64,000 bases of DNA, taken from NCBI GenBank assembly GCA_002344055.1, contig DDTH01000003.1, positions 39,091-103,090 on the forward strand. The letters are read 5' to 3'. Below the pieces are notes generated by a model. That model saw only the letters and a program-made list of their open reading frames with translations. It was not told the origin of the DNA and did no database searches. Positions 44,027 to 52,155 of the stretch are shown here, in pieces. This stretch comes from Sphingomonadales bacterium UBA2369 (GTDB lineage Bacteria > Pseudomonadota > Alphaproteobacteria > Sphingomonadales > Sphingomonadaceae). A program made the translations under genes and the position numbers. Numbering within the stretch: the first letter of the stretch is position 1; the number at the start of each line of letters is the position of its first letter.

Positions 44027-44290
44027 TTACATCTTGTTGGCAGCCGCCGCGTTGTCGGCCGGAGCCGCCGCGTTGTCGGCCGGAGCCGTCGTCGACGTCG
44101 AGTTCGTCGTCGTCGTCGTGGTGTTCGTGGCCATCGTGTCGTTGGCCATCGGGGTCACCTCGGTGGTGGTGTTGGTCGTCGTGGTCGTGGTGTTGGTCGA
44201 CGAGTTGTTGGTCGCCTTGGTGTTGCCACCGCAGGCAGCAACCGCCAGAGCGGCACCGGCGATCATCGAAATCTTCAGAACGTTACGCAT
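44027..44290 (-). CDS. Thr/Asn-rich lipoprotein, copy 2
   Basis: 87 aa. Signal MRNVLKISMIAGAALAVAACGG with lipobox AVAAC. The mature part has NNSSTNTTTTTTNTTTEV, MANDTMATNTTTTTTNSTSTTAPADNAAAPADNAAAANKM; the tract pattern (T-rich, with two N/D-A-A duplications) matches the copy at 43413. It has an AGGGAGCT leader and its own terminator. Neither lipoprotein shows a domain; a disordered surface layer or spacer function is possible, but unknown. Confidence 0.7.
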   Translation of the reverse strand: MRNVLKISMIAGAALAVAACGGNTKATNNSSTNTTTTTTNTTTEVTPMANDTMATNTTTTTTNSTSTTAPADNAAAPADNAAAANKM

Positions 44291-44375
44291 TGATAGCTCC
44301 CTAGATAGAAGATTTGGCCGGTTACCCCGTTTTTGCCCAAATCGAATTGCCTACTATACAAATTGACAACGGCTC

Positions 44376-45056
44376 TCAAGCCCGCTCCGCACCACCGTCG
44401 AGTGCGGACAGGAATGCGGCGAAGTTGTGCTGTAGTGCCAGGTCTAGCTGATCCCCCACATTCGCCAACCCGATCGCCGCAAGGCTTGTGACCGGGAATT
44501 CTGCGATACCGCATGGAACGATCCCTGAAAAGTGAGAAAGTTCCGGCTCCACATTGATCGAGAAGCCGTGGGAGGTGACCCAGCGCCGCACGCGCACGCC
44601 GATCGCCCCGATTTTGGCTTCCGCCGCGCCCTGGCCCACCCAGATGCCGATTCGCCCCGGTTCGCGCCGCGCCTCGACGCCCAGGTCGCCGAGCGACGCG
44701 ATCATCCAGCCCTCGAGCGCGTGGACAAAGCGACGGATGTCGCGCCCGCGTTTCTCCAGGTCCAGCACCAGATAGCCGACGCGCTGGCCCGGCCCGTGAT
44801 AGGTGTAGCGCCCGCCGCGGCCCGCATCGAACACCGGAAAGCCCTGCGGATTGAACAATTCCGCCGGATCGGCGCTGGTCCCGGCGGTGAACAATGGCGG
44901 GTGCTGGAGCAGCCAGATCAGTTCGCGCGCTTCCCCCGTTCGCACCGCCTCGGCGCGTGCGGTCATTTCTGCGAAGGCGTCCGGATAGGGCGTTAGTCCC
45001 GGCGTCACCCGCCATTCCACGTCTGATTCTATCGGCTGGTCGATTGCGTCCGGCAT
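44376..45056 (-). CDS. lipB: Octanoyl-[ACP]:protein N-octanoyltransferase
   Basis: 226 aa from ATG 45056. LipB moves octanoyl from acyl carrier protein to lipoyl domains, the first step of lipoate synthesis; LipA finishes it. Conserved blocks: LIWLLQHPPLFTAGTSA, GGRYTYHGPGQRVGYLVLDLEKRG, and the Lys/Cys pair in AEAKIGAIGVRVRRWVTSHGFSINV and FSGIVPCGI that defines the family. It lies divergent from a membrane-protein gene. Confidence 0.93.
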   Translation of the reverse strand: MPDAIDQPIESDVEWRVTPGLTPYPDAFAEMTARAEAVRTGEARELIWLLQHPPLFTAGTSADPAELFNPQGFPVFDAGRGGRYTYHGPGQRVGYLVLDLEKRGRDIRRFVHALEGWMIASLGDLGVEARREPGRIGIWVGQGAAEAKIGAIGVRVRRWVTSHGFSINVEPELSHFSGIVPCGIAEFPVTSLAAIGLANVGDQLDLALQHNFAAFLSALDGGAERA

Positions 45057-45114
45057 CGCCGGTCCGCATAAGCGGCCACGTGCCGAAGGGGAATGGCGCG
45101 GGGGGAGAAAGCGT

Positions 45115-45909
45115 GTGGCGAGCCTGTCGATCAGCACGGCGTGGACCGAGACGGGACGGTTTCTCGCGCGCCACGCGGGCCTGGTCCTCCCTATCGCCTT
45201 CCTGTTCATCGCCCTTCCGCCGGTGGCCAATGCGTTGCTGTTGCCGGCACCCGACGCCCCGGAAAGTGCGGACCGGGCCATTCTGGCTCTCTTTCTGACG
45301 TTCGCGTCCCTGCTCGCCAACCTGATCGGTGGCATTGCCATCAGCCACCTCGCTCTCGTCCCCGGCGTCTCGGTGGGGGAGGCGCTTCATCGTGGTCTGA
45401 CGCGTTTCCTGCCGCTGTTGGGCATGTGTCTTCTCGTCGTCATTCCGATCATCGTCCTGCTGGCAATCCTGTTGATGATCTTTCTCCCGGACGCCGGATC
45501 GATCCGCGGTCCGCAGCCACCGAGCCTTCTATTCACCATCGTGATCATCGTCGCCTTCGTGGCCATCTGGACGAAGTTCAGCATGGCGACGCCGGTCGCC
45601 GCTAAGGAGCCGGCCGGCCCGGTCGAGATTCTCACGCGAAGCTGGGAACTCACCAAGGGCCATTATCTCAAGCTGTTCGCGACCTTCCTCGCCGTCACGA
45701 TCGTTTCCTGGCTGCTCATCCTCGCCCTTTCGAGCGGCTTGGGCGTGCTGATCTTCCTGGTCGCGGGTCCGCCTGTTTTCGGCAGTGCATCCTTCGTCAC
45801 AATCACATTGCTCGATACCCTACTGGAGACGATCGTTCTTGCGGTAACCGCGGTTCTGGTCGCCAGACTTTACGCCCAGCTCGCGGAGGGCGAGCCGGAA
45901 ACGGTATAG
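45115..45909 (+). CDS. Multi-pass membrane protein, copy 1 of a pair
   Basis: 264 aa from GTG 45115, with GGGGGGAG upstream. About six hydrophobic segments, with a cytoplasmic-facing amphipathic stretch at EILTRSWELTKGHYLKLF. The fold resembles the GPDPase membrane-domain/DUF975-type family, seen also in the next gene, which has the same arrangement and a similar RLSWQRTRRPWW stretch. The two may form a complex or have diverged after duplication. Function unknown. Confidence 0.7.
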   Translation: MASLSISTAWTETGRFLARHAGLVLPIAFLFIALPPVANALLLPAPDAPESADRAILALFLTFASLLANLIGGIAISHLALVPGVSVGEALHRGLTRFLPLLGMCLLVVIPIIVLLAILLMIFLPDAGSIRGPQPPSLLFTIVIIVAFVAIWTKFSMATPVAAKEPAGPVEILTRSWELTKGHYLKLFATFLAVTIVSWLLILALSSGLGVLIFLVAGPPVFGSASFVTITLLDTLLETIVLAVTAVLVARLYAQLAEGEPETV

Positions 45910-45976
45910 CCAGCCTGTCGCGGCGAAGCTGCCGCGCCGGACAACCCTTTCTTGCTAGGGGGCGGGAGCGGCGCTT

Positions 45977-46741
45977 ATGGCTAGCGGCATGACCGATCCC
46001 GATCGCCAGACGCCAGTGACTGCCAATACGATCTGGGAGGATGCCGGGCGGCTGCTGACCGCTAACGCCGGCCTCATCTTCGCCATTGCCGGGGCGTTGC
46101 TGTTCCTGCCCGGCGTGATCGAGGCGCGGTTCTTTCCGCCGCCGCCTCTTCCCCTGTCGCTGGCCCAATCGGAAGTGGCCGAGTGGAATTTCCAGATGCG
46201 GCTCTATTTCGAGTCGAACTGGTGGTGGATGCTGATCTCGACGACCACTTATCTGGTCGGCACACTCGCTCTCTATCTGCTGATGTTGAGCTCGCGCATC
46301 ACCGTCGGCGCGGCTCTCGGCCGGGCGTTCGCGATCCTGACATTCTACATCCTGCTCGCGCTCATGGCCGGCTTCGTGGTCGGCGCGGGTCTGATGCTTT
46401 TCATCGTTCCGGGCATCTATCTGTTCGGCAAGCTGGCGCTCGCGACGCCCATCCTGGCGCTGGAGACACCCTATGCGCCGCTGACCGCGCTGCGACTGTC
46501 CTGGCAGCGCACGCGGCGGCCCTGGTGGACCGCCGGCATCTTGATCCTGATCGCGCTTACCGCCTTTCTGGTCGGACTCGCGATCAATGTCGGCCTCGGT
46601 ACGGTGATCATGCTGCTGGCGGGCCAGACGGGCATCGGCGCTCTGCTGCTCGCGCTCGTCCAGTCGTTCGCCAGCACCCTGGTGGCGGTGCTGGTGATCG
46701 TCGTAACCGCCGCCATCTATCGCGCGACCCCCGCAGCCTAG
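45977..46741 (+). CDS. Multi-pass membrane protein, copy 2 of a pair
   Basis: 254 aa, starting 67 nt after copy 1. Six TM segments: GLIFAIAGALLFLPGVI, LISTTTYLVGTLALYLL, AILTFYILLALMAGFVV, VPGIYLFGKLALATPI, TAGILILIALTAFLVGL and ASTLVAVLVIVVTAAIY. The loop ALRLSWQRTRRPWW aligns with EILTRSWELTKGHY of copy 1. The gene converges with hemF, overlapping by four bases. Confidence 0.7.
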   Translation: MASGMTDPDRQTPVTANTIWEDAGRLLTANAGLIFAIAGALLFLPGVIEARFFPPPPLPLSLAQSEVAEWNFQMRLYFESNWWWMLISTTTYLVGTLALYLLMLSSRITVGAALGRAFAILTFYILLALMAGFVVGAGLMLFIVPGIYLFGKLALATPILALETPYAPLTALRLSWQRTRRPWWTAGILILIALTAFLVGLAINVGLGTVIMLLAGQTGIGALLLALVQSFASTLVAVLVIVVTAAIYRATPAA

Positions 46742-47631
46742 CTCCAGGTCGCTTCGGGCGGCAGGCTCATCAGGATGGCGTCGATATTGCCGCCGGTCTT
46801 CAGGCCGAAGAGCGTTCCCCGATCGTAGATCAGGTTGAACTCGGCGTAACGGCCGCGCCATTCCAGCTGGCGGGCCTTGTCCTCGGCCGTGAACGGCGTG
46901 TCCATCCGCCGCCGCACCAGCCGGGGGAAGACGTCCAGAAACGCCTCGCCGACGTCGCGGGTGAAGGCGAAGGTGTCGTCGAACGGCCCTTCCAGATGAT
47001 CGTAGAAAATGCCGCCGACGCCGCGATGCACGCCACGATGGGGGATGTAGAAATAATCGTCCGCCCATTTGGCGAAGCGATCATAGAAGGTCTGGTCGTG
47101 TCCGGCGCAGGCGGCGCGCAGCCGCGCGTGGAAATCGGCCGTATCCTCTTCATAGGGAATCGGTGGATTGAGGTCCGCGCCGCCGCCGAACCAGCGCTTC
47201 GTGGTGACCAGGAAGCGCGTGTTCATATGCACTGCCGGCACGTGCGGATTGGCCATGTGCGCGACCAGGCTGATGCCGGTGGCGAAGAATGACGGGTCTT
47301 CCGCGGCGCCGTGGATCGACCGCGCGAATTCCTCGCTGAACCGGCCGCCGACGGTGGAGACGTTCACGCCGACCTTCTCGAACACCTTGCCCTTCATGAG
47401 GCCCCGCACGCCGCCGCCGCCGGGGCCGCCTTCCGGCTCGGTACGGTCCCAGGGCAGATAGTCGAACGCGGCGTTGCTGCCCGCCTCGCGCTCGATCGCC
47501 TCGAATGCGTCGCAGATGCGGTTGCGCAGCGATTCGAACCAGGCGCGGGCTTCGCGTTGTTCGGGATCGAGCGTCAGGCCCGTAATATCCACTTCAGGTC
47601 TCGCGTCTTTATGCGGATTCACTTGGGCCAC
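46738..47631 (-). CDS. hemF: Oxygen-dependent coproporphyrinogen III oxidase
   Basis: 297 aa from GTG 47631. HemF decarboxylates coproporphyrinogen III to protoporphyrinogen IX with oxygen. Typical blocks are DRTEPEGGPGGGGVRGLMKGKVFEKVGVNVSTVGG, HMNTRFLVTTKRWFGGGADLNPP, DYFYIPHRGVHRGVGGIFYDHLEGPFD and GRYAEFNLIYDRGTLFGLKTGG. The start overlaps trmL by 13 nt. Haem supply fits the petABC operon nearby, though the latter lies on the other strand. Confidence 0.95.
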   Translation of the reverse strand: MAQVNPHKDARPEVDITGLTLDPEQREARAWFESLRNRICDAFEAIEREAGSNAAFDYLPWDRTEPEGGPGGGGVRGLMKGKVFEKVGVNVSTVGGRFSEEFARSIHGAAEDPSFFATGISLVAHMANPHVPAVHMNTRFLVTTKRWFGGGADLNPPIPYEEDTADFHARLRAACAGHDQTFYDRFAKWADDYFYIPHRGVHRGVGGIFYDHLEGPFDDTFAFTRDVGEAFLDVFPRLVRRRMDTPFTAEDKARQLEWRGRYAEFNLIYDRGTLFGLKTGGNIDAILMSLPPEATWS

Positions 47632-48068
47632 CCGTTCGTTTGCCGCAGGCTTTCGGCGAGCGCGATGCCCGCCGCGACCGCGATGTTCAAGGACCGCGTC
47701 CCCGCTGCCTGCGGAATGCGGACGCGAAGGTCGGCGCGCGCATGGACCGGATCCGGCACACCCGCACTTTCCGATCCCATGAGCAAAATGTCGCCGGGCC
47801 GGAATTGCGCTTCGTCAAATCGCACGCCGCCTTTCGTGGTCAGCAGCACCAGCCGGCCCGGCGCCTGGGCGATAAACGCCGCCCAATCCGCATGCGCCGT
47901 CACCGTCGCCCGCTCGGCATAATCCATCCCGGCGCGCTTCAGTCCCCGGTCGCTCCACGCAAAGCCGCAGGGCAGGATCACGTCCACCGGCACGCCGAAG
48001 CAGGCGCAGGTGCGCAGGATGGCGCCGACATTGCCGGCCTGATCGGGTTGAAACAAAGCGAGCCGCAT
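47619..48068 (-). CDS. trmL: tRNA (cytidine/uridine-2'-O)-methyltransferase TrmL
   Basis: 149 aa from ATG 48068, which has AAGAGGG upstream (ATG 48080 would add MKRA). The SPOUT signature blocks are NVGAILRTCACFGVPVDVI, LMGSESAGVPDPVHARADLRVRIPQ and RSLNIAVAAGIALAESLR. TrmL methylates the wobble position 34 of leucine tRNAs. It overlaps hemF. Confidence 0.92.
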   Translation of the reverse strand: MRLALFQPDQAGNVGAILRTCACFGVPVDVILPCGFAWSDRGLKRAGMDYAERATVTAHADWAAFIAQAPGRLVLLTTKGGVRFDEAQFRPGDILLMGSESAGVPDPVHARADLRVRIPQAAGTRSLNIAVAAGIALAESLRQTNGWPK

Positions 48069-48139
48069 CGCCCTCTTCATAGCGGCGGTGATCGGTGCGG
48101 GGGAGGGGTGGGCTGTTCATCTTCCGGTCAAAAACGCTG

Positions 48140-48168
48140 TTGGCAAAGCGCGTGCCGCGCGGCTATCA
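48140..48168 (+). promoter_or_regulatory. Candidate housekeeping promoter of petABC
   Basis: TTGGCA (48140-48145), a 17-nt spacer and CTATCA (48163-48168) lie about 115 nt before petA. The matches are partial, so the promoter is a candidate only. A GC hairpin in the leader (CCGCCCTCTCGGGCGG) follows. Confidence 0.35.
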
Positions 48169-48282
48169 GGCCCGCCAAGCCGCCCTCTCGGGCGGTTCGT
48201 ATGCGCGCATCCGCTTTTCAGGGGGAACTGAGAGCGTGAGGTGCGCGGGGACTGTCAAAGTGCTGACGCGCTGAAGGTGAAT

Positions 48283-48855
48283 ATGGCTGCTGTCGAACAT
48301 AGTGAGGGGGCGCATGCTCCGGCCGAAGCCGGGGACGGCATCCGCCGCCGCGACTTCATCAATCTTGCGGCGGTGAGCTTCCCCGCCATGGGTGTGGGCG
48401 CGGTCCTGATTCCGCTGATTAACAACATGAACCCGTCGGCCGACGTGCTGGCCTTGTCGTCGATCGACGTCGATCTGACGCCGATTCAGGCAGGCCAGGC
48501 GATCAAGGCCGAATGGCGCAAGCAGCCGATGTTCATCCGCCACCTGACCGCCGGCGAAATCGAGGCCGCCAATGCGGTCGACATGGGCGAGTTGCGCGAC
48601 CCGGAATCGCTGGCCGACCGCACCAAGCCCGAGCATCAGCAATGGCTGATCACTCTGGGCGTCTGCACCCATTTGGGCTGTGTGCCGCTGGGTGCAGCCG
48701 AGGGCGAGAATAAGGGCGAGTTTGGTGGCTATTTCTGCCCGTGCCACGGCTCGCATTACGACACTGCCGGCCGGATCCGCAAAGGTCCGGCGCCTTTGAA
48801 TCTGGAAGTGCCGGAATATGAATTCATGTCCGACACGTCGGTTCGGATCGGCTGA
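48283..48855 (+). CDS. petA: Ubiquinol-cytochrome c reductase Rieske iron-sulfur subunit
   Basis: 190 aa from ATG 48283 with AAGGTG upstream. Residues about 20-45 form the Tat-dependent N-terminal membrane anchor (IRRRDFINLAAVSFPAMGVGAV). The [2Fe-2S] cluster ligands are in CTHLGC (128-133) and CPCHGS (152-157). It moves electrons from ubiquinol to cytochrome c1 in complex III. First gene of petABC. Confidence 0.96.
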   Translation: MAAVEHSEGAHAPAEAGDGIRRRDFINLAAVSFPAMGVGAVLIPLINNMNPSADVLALSSIDVDLTPIQAGQAIKAEWRKQPMFIRHLTAGEIEAANAVDMGELRDPESLADRTKPEHQQWLITLGVCTHLGCVPLGAAEGENKGEFGGYFCPCHGSHYDTAGRIRKGPAPLNLEVPEYEFMSDTSVRIG

Positions 48856-48870
48856 GGGAAGGACTAGAAA

Positions 48871-50190
48871 ATGAGCTTTCCCTGGGCACAGCAATATGAG
48901 CCGAAGAACGGCTTTACCAAGTGGATGGACAGCCGTCTGCCGATCTTCCGGCTGGTGCACGGCGCGGTCGGCCCCGGCTATCCGGTGCCGCGCAACCTGA
49001 ACTATTTCTGGAATTTCGGCGTGCTCGCCGGCTTCGCCTTGATGGTGCAGATCGTCACCGGCATCATCCTGGCCATGCATTACCGGGCGGACGGCGCGAT
49101 CGCCTTCGCCTCGGTCGAGCACATCATGCGCAACGTGAACGAGGGCTGGTTCCTGCGCTATGCCCACGCCAACGGCGCCAGCTTCTTCTTCATCGCCATG
49201 TACATCCATATCGGGCGGAACATCTATTACGGCTCCTACAAGGCGCCGCGCGAGATGGTCTTCCTGCTCGGTATGGTCATCTATCTGCTGGCGATGGCCA
49301 CCGCCTTCATGGGCTATGTGCTGCCCTGGGGGCAGATGAGCTTCTGGGGCGCCAAGGTGATCACCGGCCTGATCGGCGCAATCCCGTTCGTCGGCGAATC
49401 GATCCAGACCTGGCTATTGGGCGGCTTTGCCCCCGATACGGCGGCACTGAACCGCTTCTTCTCATTGCACTATCTGCTGCCGTTCGTGATTGCCGGTGTC
49501 GTCATCCTGCACATCTGGGCGCTGCACATTCCGGGCTCGGGCAATCCGACCGGCGTGGACGTGAAGAGCCCGCAGGATACGGTGCCGTTCCATCCTTATT
49601 ATACGGCCAAGGACGGCTTCGGCCTGGGCGTCTACCTGATCGCCTTTGCGATCATGGTGTTCTTCCTGCCCAACGCGCTCGGCCACGCGGACAATTATAT
49701 CGAGGCGAACCCGCTCTCGACGCCGGCCCATATCGTGCCCGAATGGTATTATTACCCATTCTACGCGATCCTGCGGTCGTTCACGTCCGACTTCTTCTTC
49801 ATCGAAGCGAAGCTGATGGGCGTGATCGCGATGTTCTCCGCGATCCTCGTGGTCTTCCTGCTACCCTGGCTGGACAACAGCCCGGTCCGCTCGGCCAATT
49901 ACCGGCCGAAATTCCGGATGTTCTTCTATATCTGGCTCGTGGACCTGGTGGTGCTCTTCTACTGCGGCGGCATGCCGGCGGAGGAGCCGTACGTCATGAT
50001 CAGCCAGATCGCGACGGCCTATTATTTCTCCTTCTTCCTGATCATCATTCCGGTGCTGGCGAAGATCGAGCGAACCACGCCGTTGCCCAACTCCATCACG
50101 GAGTCCGTGCTGGGCCATGACGAGCCGGTCGCGCCCGTCGCCACCACAAAGTCCACGTCCGGCGATCCGTCGCCGCAGCCGGCCGTCTAA
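48871..50190 (+). CDS. petB: Cytochrome bc1 complex cytochrome b
   Basis: 439 aa, eight helices. Haem ligand histidines lie in RYAHANGASFFFIAMYIHIGRNIY and in FFSLHYLLPFVIAGVVILHIWALH; the Qo-site signature is PEWYYYPFYAILRS. The C-terminal tail (about 40 residues) is longer than in the shortest bacterial forms. It carries the two b haems and the quinone sites. It starts 15 nt after petA. Confidence 0.97.
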   Translation: MSFPWAQQYEPKNGFTKWMDSRLPIFRLVHGAVGPGYPVPRNLNYFWNFGVLAGFALMVQIVTGIILAMHYRADGAIAFASVEHIMRNVNEGWFLRYAHANGASFFFIAMYIHIGRNIYYGSYKAPREMVFLLGMVIYLLAMATAFMGYVLPWGQMSFWGAKVITGLIGAIPFVGESIQTWLLGGFAPDTAALNRFFSLHYLLPFVIAGVVILHIWALHIPGSGNPTGVDVKSPQDTVPFHPYYTAKDGFGLGVYLIAFAIMVFFLPNALGHADNYIEANPLSTPAHIVPEWYYYPFYAILRSFTSDFFFIEAKLMGVIAMFSAILVVFLLPWLDNSPVRSANYRPKFRMFFYIWLVDLVVLFYCGGMPAEEPYVMISQIATAYYFSFFLIIIPVLAKIERTTPLPNSITESVLGHDEPVAPVATTKSTSGDPSPQPAV

Positions 50191-50205
50191 GGATACGAGG
50201 ACGAT

Positions 50206-51057
50206 ATGATCCGCCTTCTCGCCTTCGTTGTCGGCCTCGGCTTTCTCGCCGCTTCCGGTTGCTCGTTCGTCAACGGCTTCGGCACGTGGATCAGCACCGA
50301 GACCGAAAAGTCGATCGAATATAAGTATCTGAAGCATGCGCACGCCGAGGAATGGAGCTTCTCCGGTCCGTTCGGCCGCTACGACAACCAGCAGCTGCAG
50401 CGCGGCTTTCGCGTGTTCCGCGACACCTGTTCGGGCTGCCACTCGCTGAAGTACGTCGCGTTCCGCAATCTCGAGGAGATCGACTATACCGAGGCCGAGG
50501 TCCGCGCGATCGCCGATCAATGGCCGATCCAGGTGCCGTCGATCAATCCGCAGGACGGCGCCCCGAACACCCGCAAGGCGCTGCCGTCGGACAATTTCCC
50601 GAACCCGTTCCCCAATGCCGTCGCCGCCCGTGCCGCGAACAACAATGCACTGCCGCCTGATCTGTCGCTGATCGTGAAGGCGCGTGAGGGCGGGGCGGAT
50701 TATATCCACGCTTTGCTCGTCGGCTATGGCGACGCGCCGGCGGACGTCGAGGTCGGTCAGGGGTTGCACTACAATCCCTATTTCCACGGCCTGGCCATCG
50801 CCATGCCCCGGCCGCTGAATTCGGACGGGCAGGTGACCTACACCGATGGCACCGAAGCGACGGTCGATCAGATGGCGCGCGACGTGACCGCCTTCCTGAT
50901 GTGGACGGCGGAACCGAAGATGGACACGCGCAAGAATGTCGGCATCGCGGTGCTGATCTTCCTGATCTTCGCCACGATCCTGGCCTACTTCGCCTATCGC
51001 AACGTCTGGGCGGACAAGAAGCCGAAGAAGAAAAAGAAGGATGAGGCGGCCGCCTGA
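50206..51057 (+). CDS. petC: Cytochrome c1
   Basis: 283 aa. The N-terminal signal MIRLLAFVVGLGFLAASGC precedes CSGCH (residues 75-79), the covalent haem-binding site, with a late methionine ligand in the region HGLAIAMPRPLN. A C-terminal helix (NVGIAVLIFLIFATILAYFAY) with a Lys-rich cytoplasmic tail anchors it. The gene follows petB by 15 nt; an intrinsic terminator ends the operon. Confidence 0.96.
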   Translation: MIRLLAFVVGLGFLAASGCSFVNGFGTWISTETEKSIEYKYLKHAHAEEWSFSGPFGRYDNQQLQRGFRVFRDTCSGCHSLKYVAFRNLEEIDYTEAEVRAIADQWPIQVPSINPQDGAPNTRKALPSDNFPNPFPNAVAARAANNNALPPDLSLIVKAREGGADYIHALLVGYGDAPADVEVGQGLHYNPYFHGLAIAMPRPLNSDGQVTYTDGTEATVDQMARDVTAFLMWTAEPKMDTRKNVGIAVLIFLIFATILAYFAYRNVWADKKPKKKKKDEAAA

Positions 51058-51083
51058 GCGGCTCTCTCAACCCCAACCCACGC

Positions 51084-51123
51084 GAACGGCGCGGTCCCAC
51101 CCGGGATCGCGCCGTTCACTTTT
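51084..51123 (+). terminator. Intrinsic terminator of petABC
   Basis: A 10-bp stem (51084-51093 with 51108-51117) is followed by ACTTTT. It lies 26 nt past the petC stop. Confidence 0.8.
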
Positions 51124-51133
51124 GCGACAGGTG

Positions 51134-51158
51134 GGAACCGGCAGCGTCGCACTCGGTT
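51134..51158 (+). promoter_or_regulatory. Candidate EcfG (general stress) promoter
   Basis: GGAAC at 51134-51138, a 16-nt spacer and GGTT at 51155-51158, close to the alphaproteobacterial EcfG consensus GGAAC-N16-17-CGTT (one mismatch). It lies 70 nt before the start of the Tyr-rich lipoprotein gene. Confidence 0.45.
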
Positions 51159-51227
51159 AACGAATCGTCGACGCCGGACCTGCCCAGGTGGGGGTAGGCC
51201 CAGTCTTTCGTAAAGGAGACCGAGGCC

Positions 51228-51650
51228 ATGCCTGCTTCCCGCATTCTGAAGATCATCCTGCCAGCCGCCGCCGCGCTCACGCTCGGCGGCTGTTCCAGCT
51301 ACGGCTATGGCGGCTATGGCGGGGTCAGCCTTGGTTACGGTAGCGGCTATGGCGGCTATTATGATGACGATTATTACGGCTATTATTCGTCGCAGCCATA
51401 CTGGGGCTGGTATAACGGCTATTATTATCCGGGCACCGGCTATTACGTCTACGATCGCTACAACCGCCGCTACACTTGGAATGCCTATCAGCGCGATTAT
51501 TGGACCGGCCGGCAGAATTACTGGCGCGGCCGTCCCGACTGGAGCAACCGCGGCTTCCGCGACAATTGGCGCGAATATCGCCGCGACGGCCGCGAATGGC
51601 GCGGGCGCGGCGACGGGCGGCGCGATGGCCGCAGGGGGCGGCGAGGCTGA
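51228..51650 (+). CDS. Tyr/Gly-rich exported lipoprotein
   Basis: 140 aa. Signal with lipobox LTLGGC. The mature part consists of a Tyr/Gly-rich low-complexity region (YGYGGYGGVSLGYGSGYGGYY, then YYYPGTGYYVYDRYNRR) and an Arg-rich C-terminus with WRGRGDGRRDGRRGRRG. Such sequence bias suggests surface or wall-bound protein with stacked aromatic and charged patches. A candidate stress promoter is upstream, and AAGGAGACC lies 10 nt before ATG 51228. Confidence 0.75.
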   Translation: MPASRILKIILPAAAALTLGGCSSYGYGGYGGVSLGYGSGYGGYYDDDYYGYYSSQPYWGWYNGYYYPGTGYYVYDRYNRRYTWNAYQRDYWTGRQNYWRGRPDWSNRGFRDNWREYRRDGREWRGRGDGRRDGRRGRRG

Positions 51651-51659
51651 AGCCCCAGC

Positions 51660-52106
51660 TTAGTCCGGGCGGCGCAGGATCAGGACGATCGAGGTCATCC
51701 GCATCACCGGCTCGTCGGCCTGATTGAAGACGCTGATCGCGGAGCGGAACGAGCCGAGGTCCGGTTTGCTCCGCGACGGGGTGACTTCGACGATCTCCAT
51801 CTCGACCCGCAGCGTGTCGCCCGGATAGACGGGCTTCAGCCAGCGCAATTCGTCCACGCCGGGCGAGCCGAGACCGGCATAGGGGTTGGCCTTCCCGTCC
51901 TCGACCAGCATCGCCATCGTCATCGCGCAGGTGTGCCAGCCGCTCGCCGCCAGCCGGCCGAAATGCGTCTTTGCCGCCGCCTCGTCGGACAGATGGAAAG
52001 GCTGCGGGTCGTATTTGCGCGCGAATTCCAGCACTTCCTCGCGTGTCACCGCATAGGCGCCAAACTTGCGCGTGATGCCGACCTGCATGTCCTCGAGATA
52101 TTTCAT
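51660..52106 (-). CDS. MaoC-like (hot-dog) dehydratase
   Basis: 148 aa from ATG 52106. The hydratase signature reads EVLEFARKYDPQPFHLSDEAAAKTHFGRLAASGWHTCAMTM, with the catalytic Asp-x-x-x-His pair in DPQPFH, and the C-terminal VYPGDTLRVEMEIVEVTPSRSKPDLG. Members act on enoyl-CoA in fatty acid or PHA metabolism. The substrate cannot be named from sequence. It converges with the Tyr-rich lipoprotein gene. Confidence 0.85.
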   Translation of the reverse strand: MKYLEDMQVGITRKFGAYAVTREEVLEFARKYDPQPFHLSDEAAAKTHFGRLAASGWHTCAMTMAMLVEDGKANPYAGLGSPGVDELRWLKPVYPGDTLRVEMEIVEVTPSRSKPDLGSFRSAISVFNQADEPVMRMTSIVLILRRPD

Positions 52107-52155
52107 GGCAAACTCCCTGCCGCACCGCATAGCGGCGGGCAGGGAGGGCCTCAAG

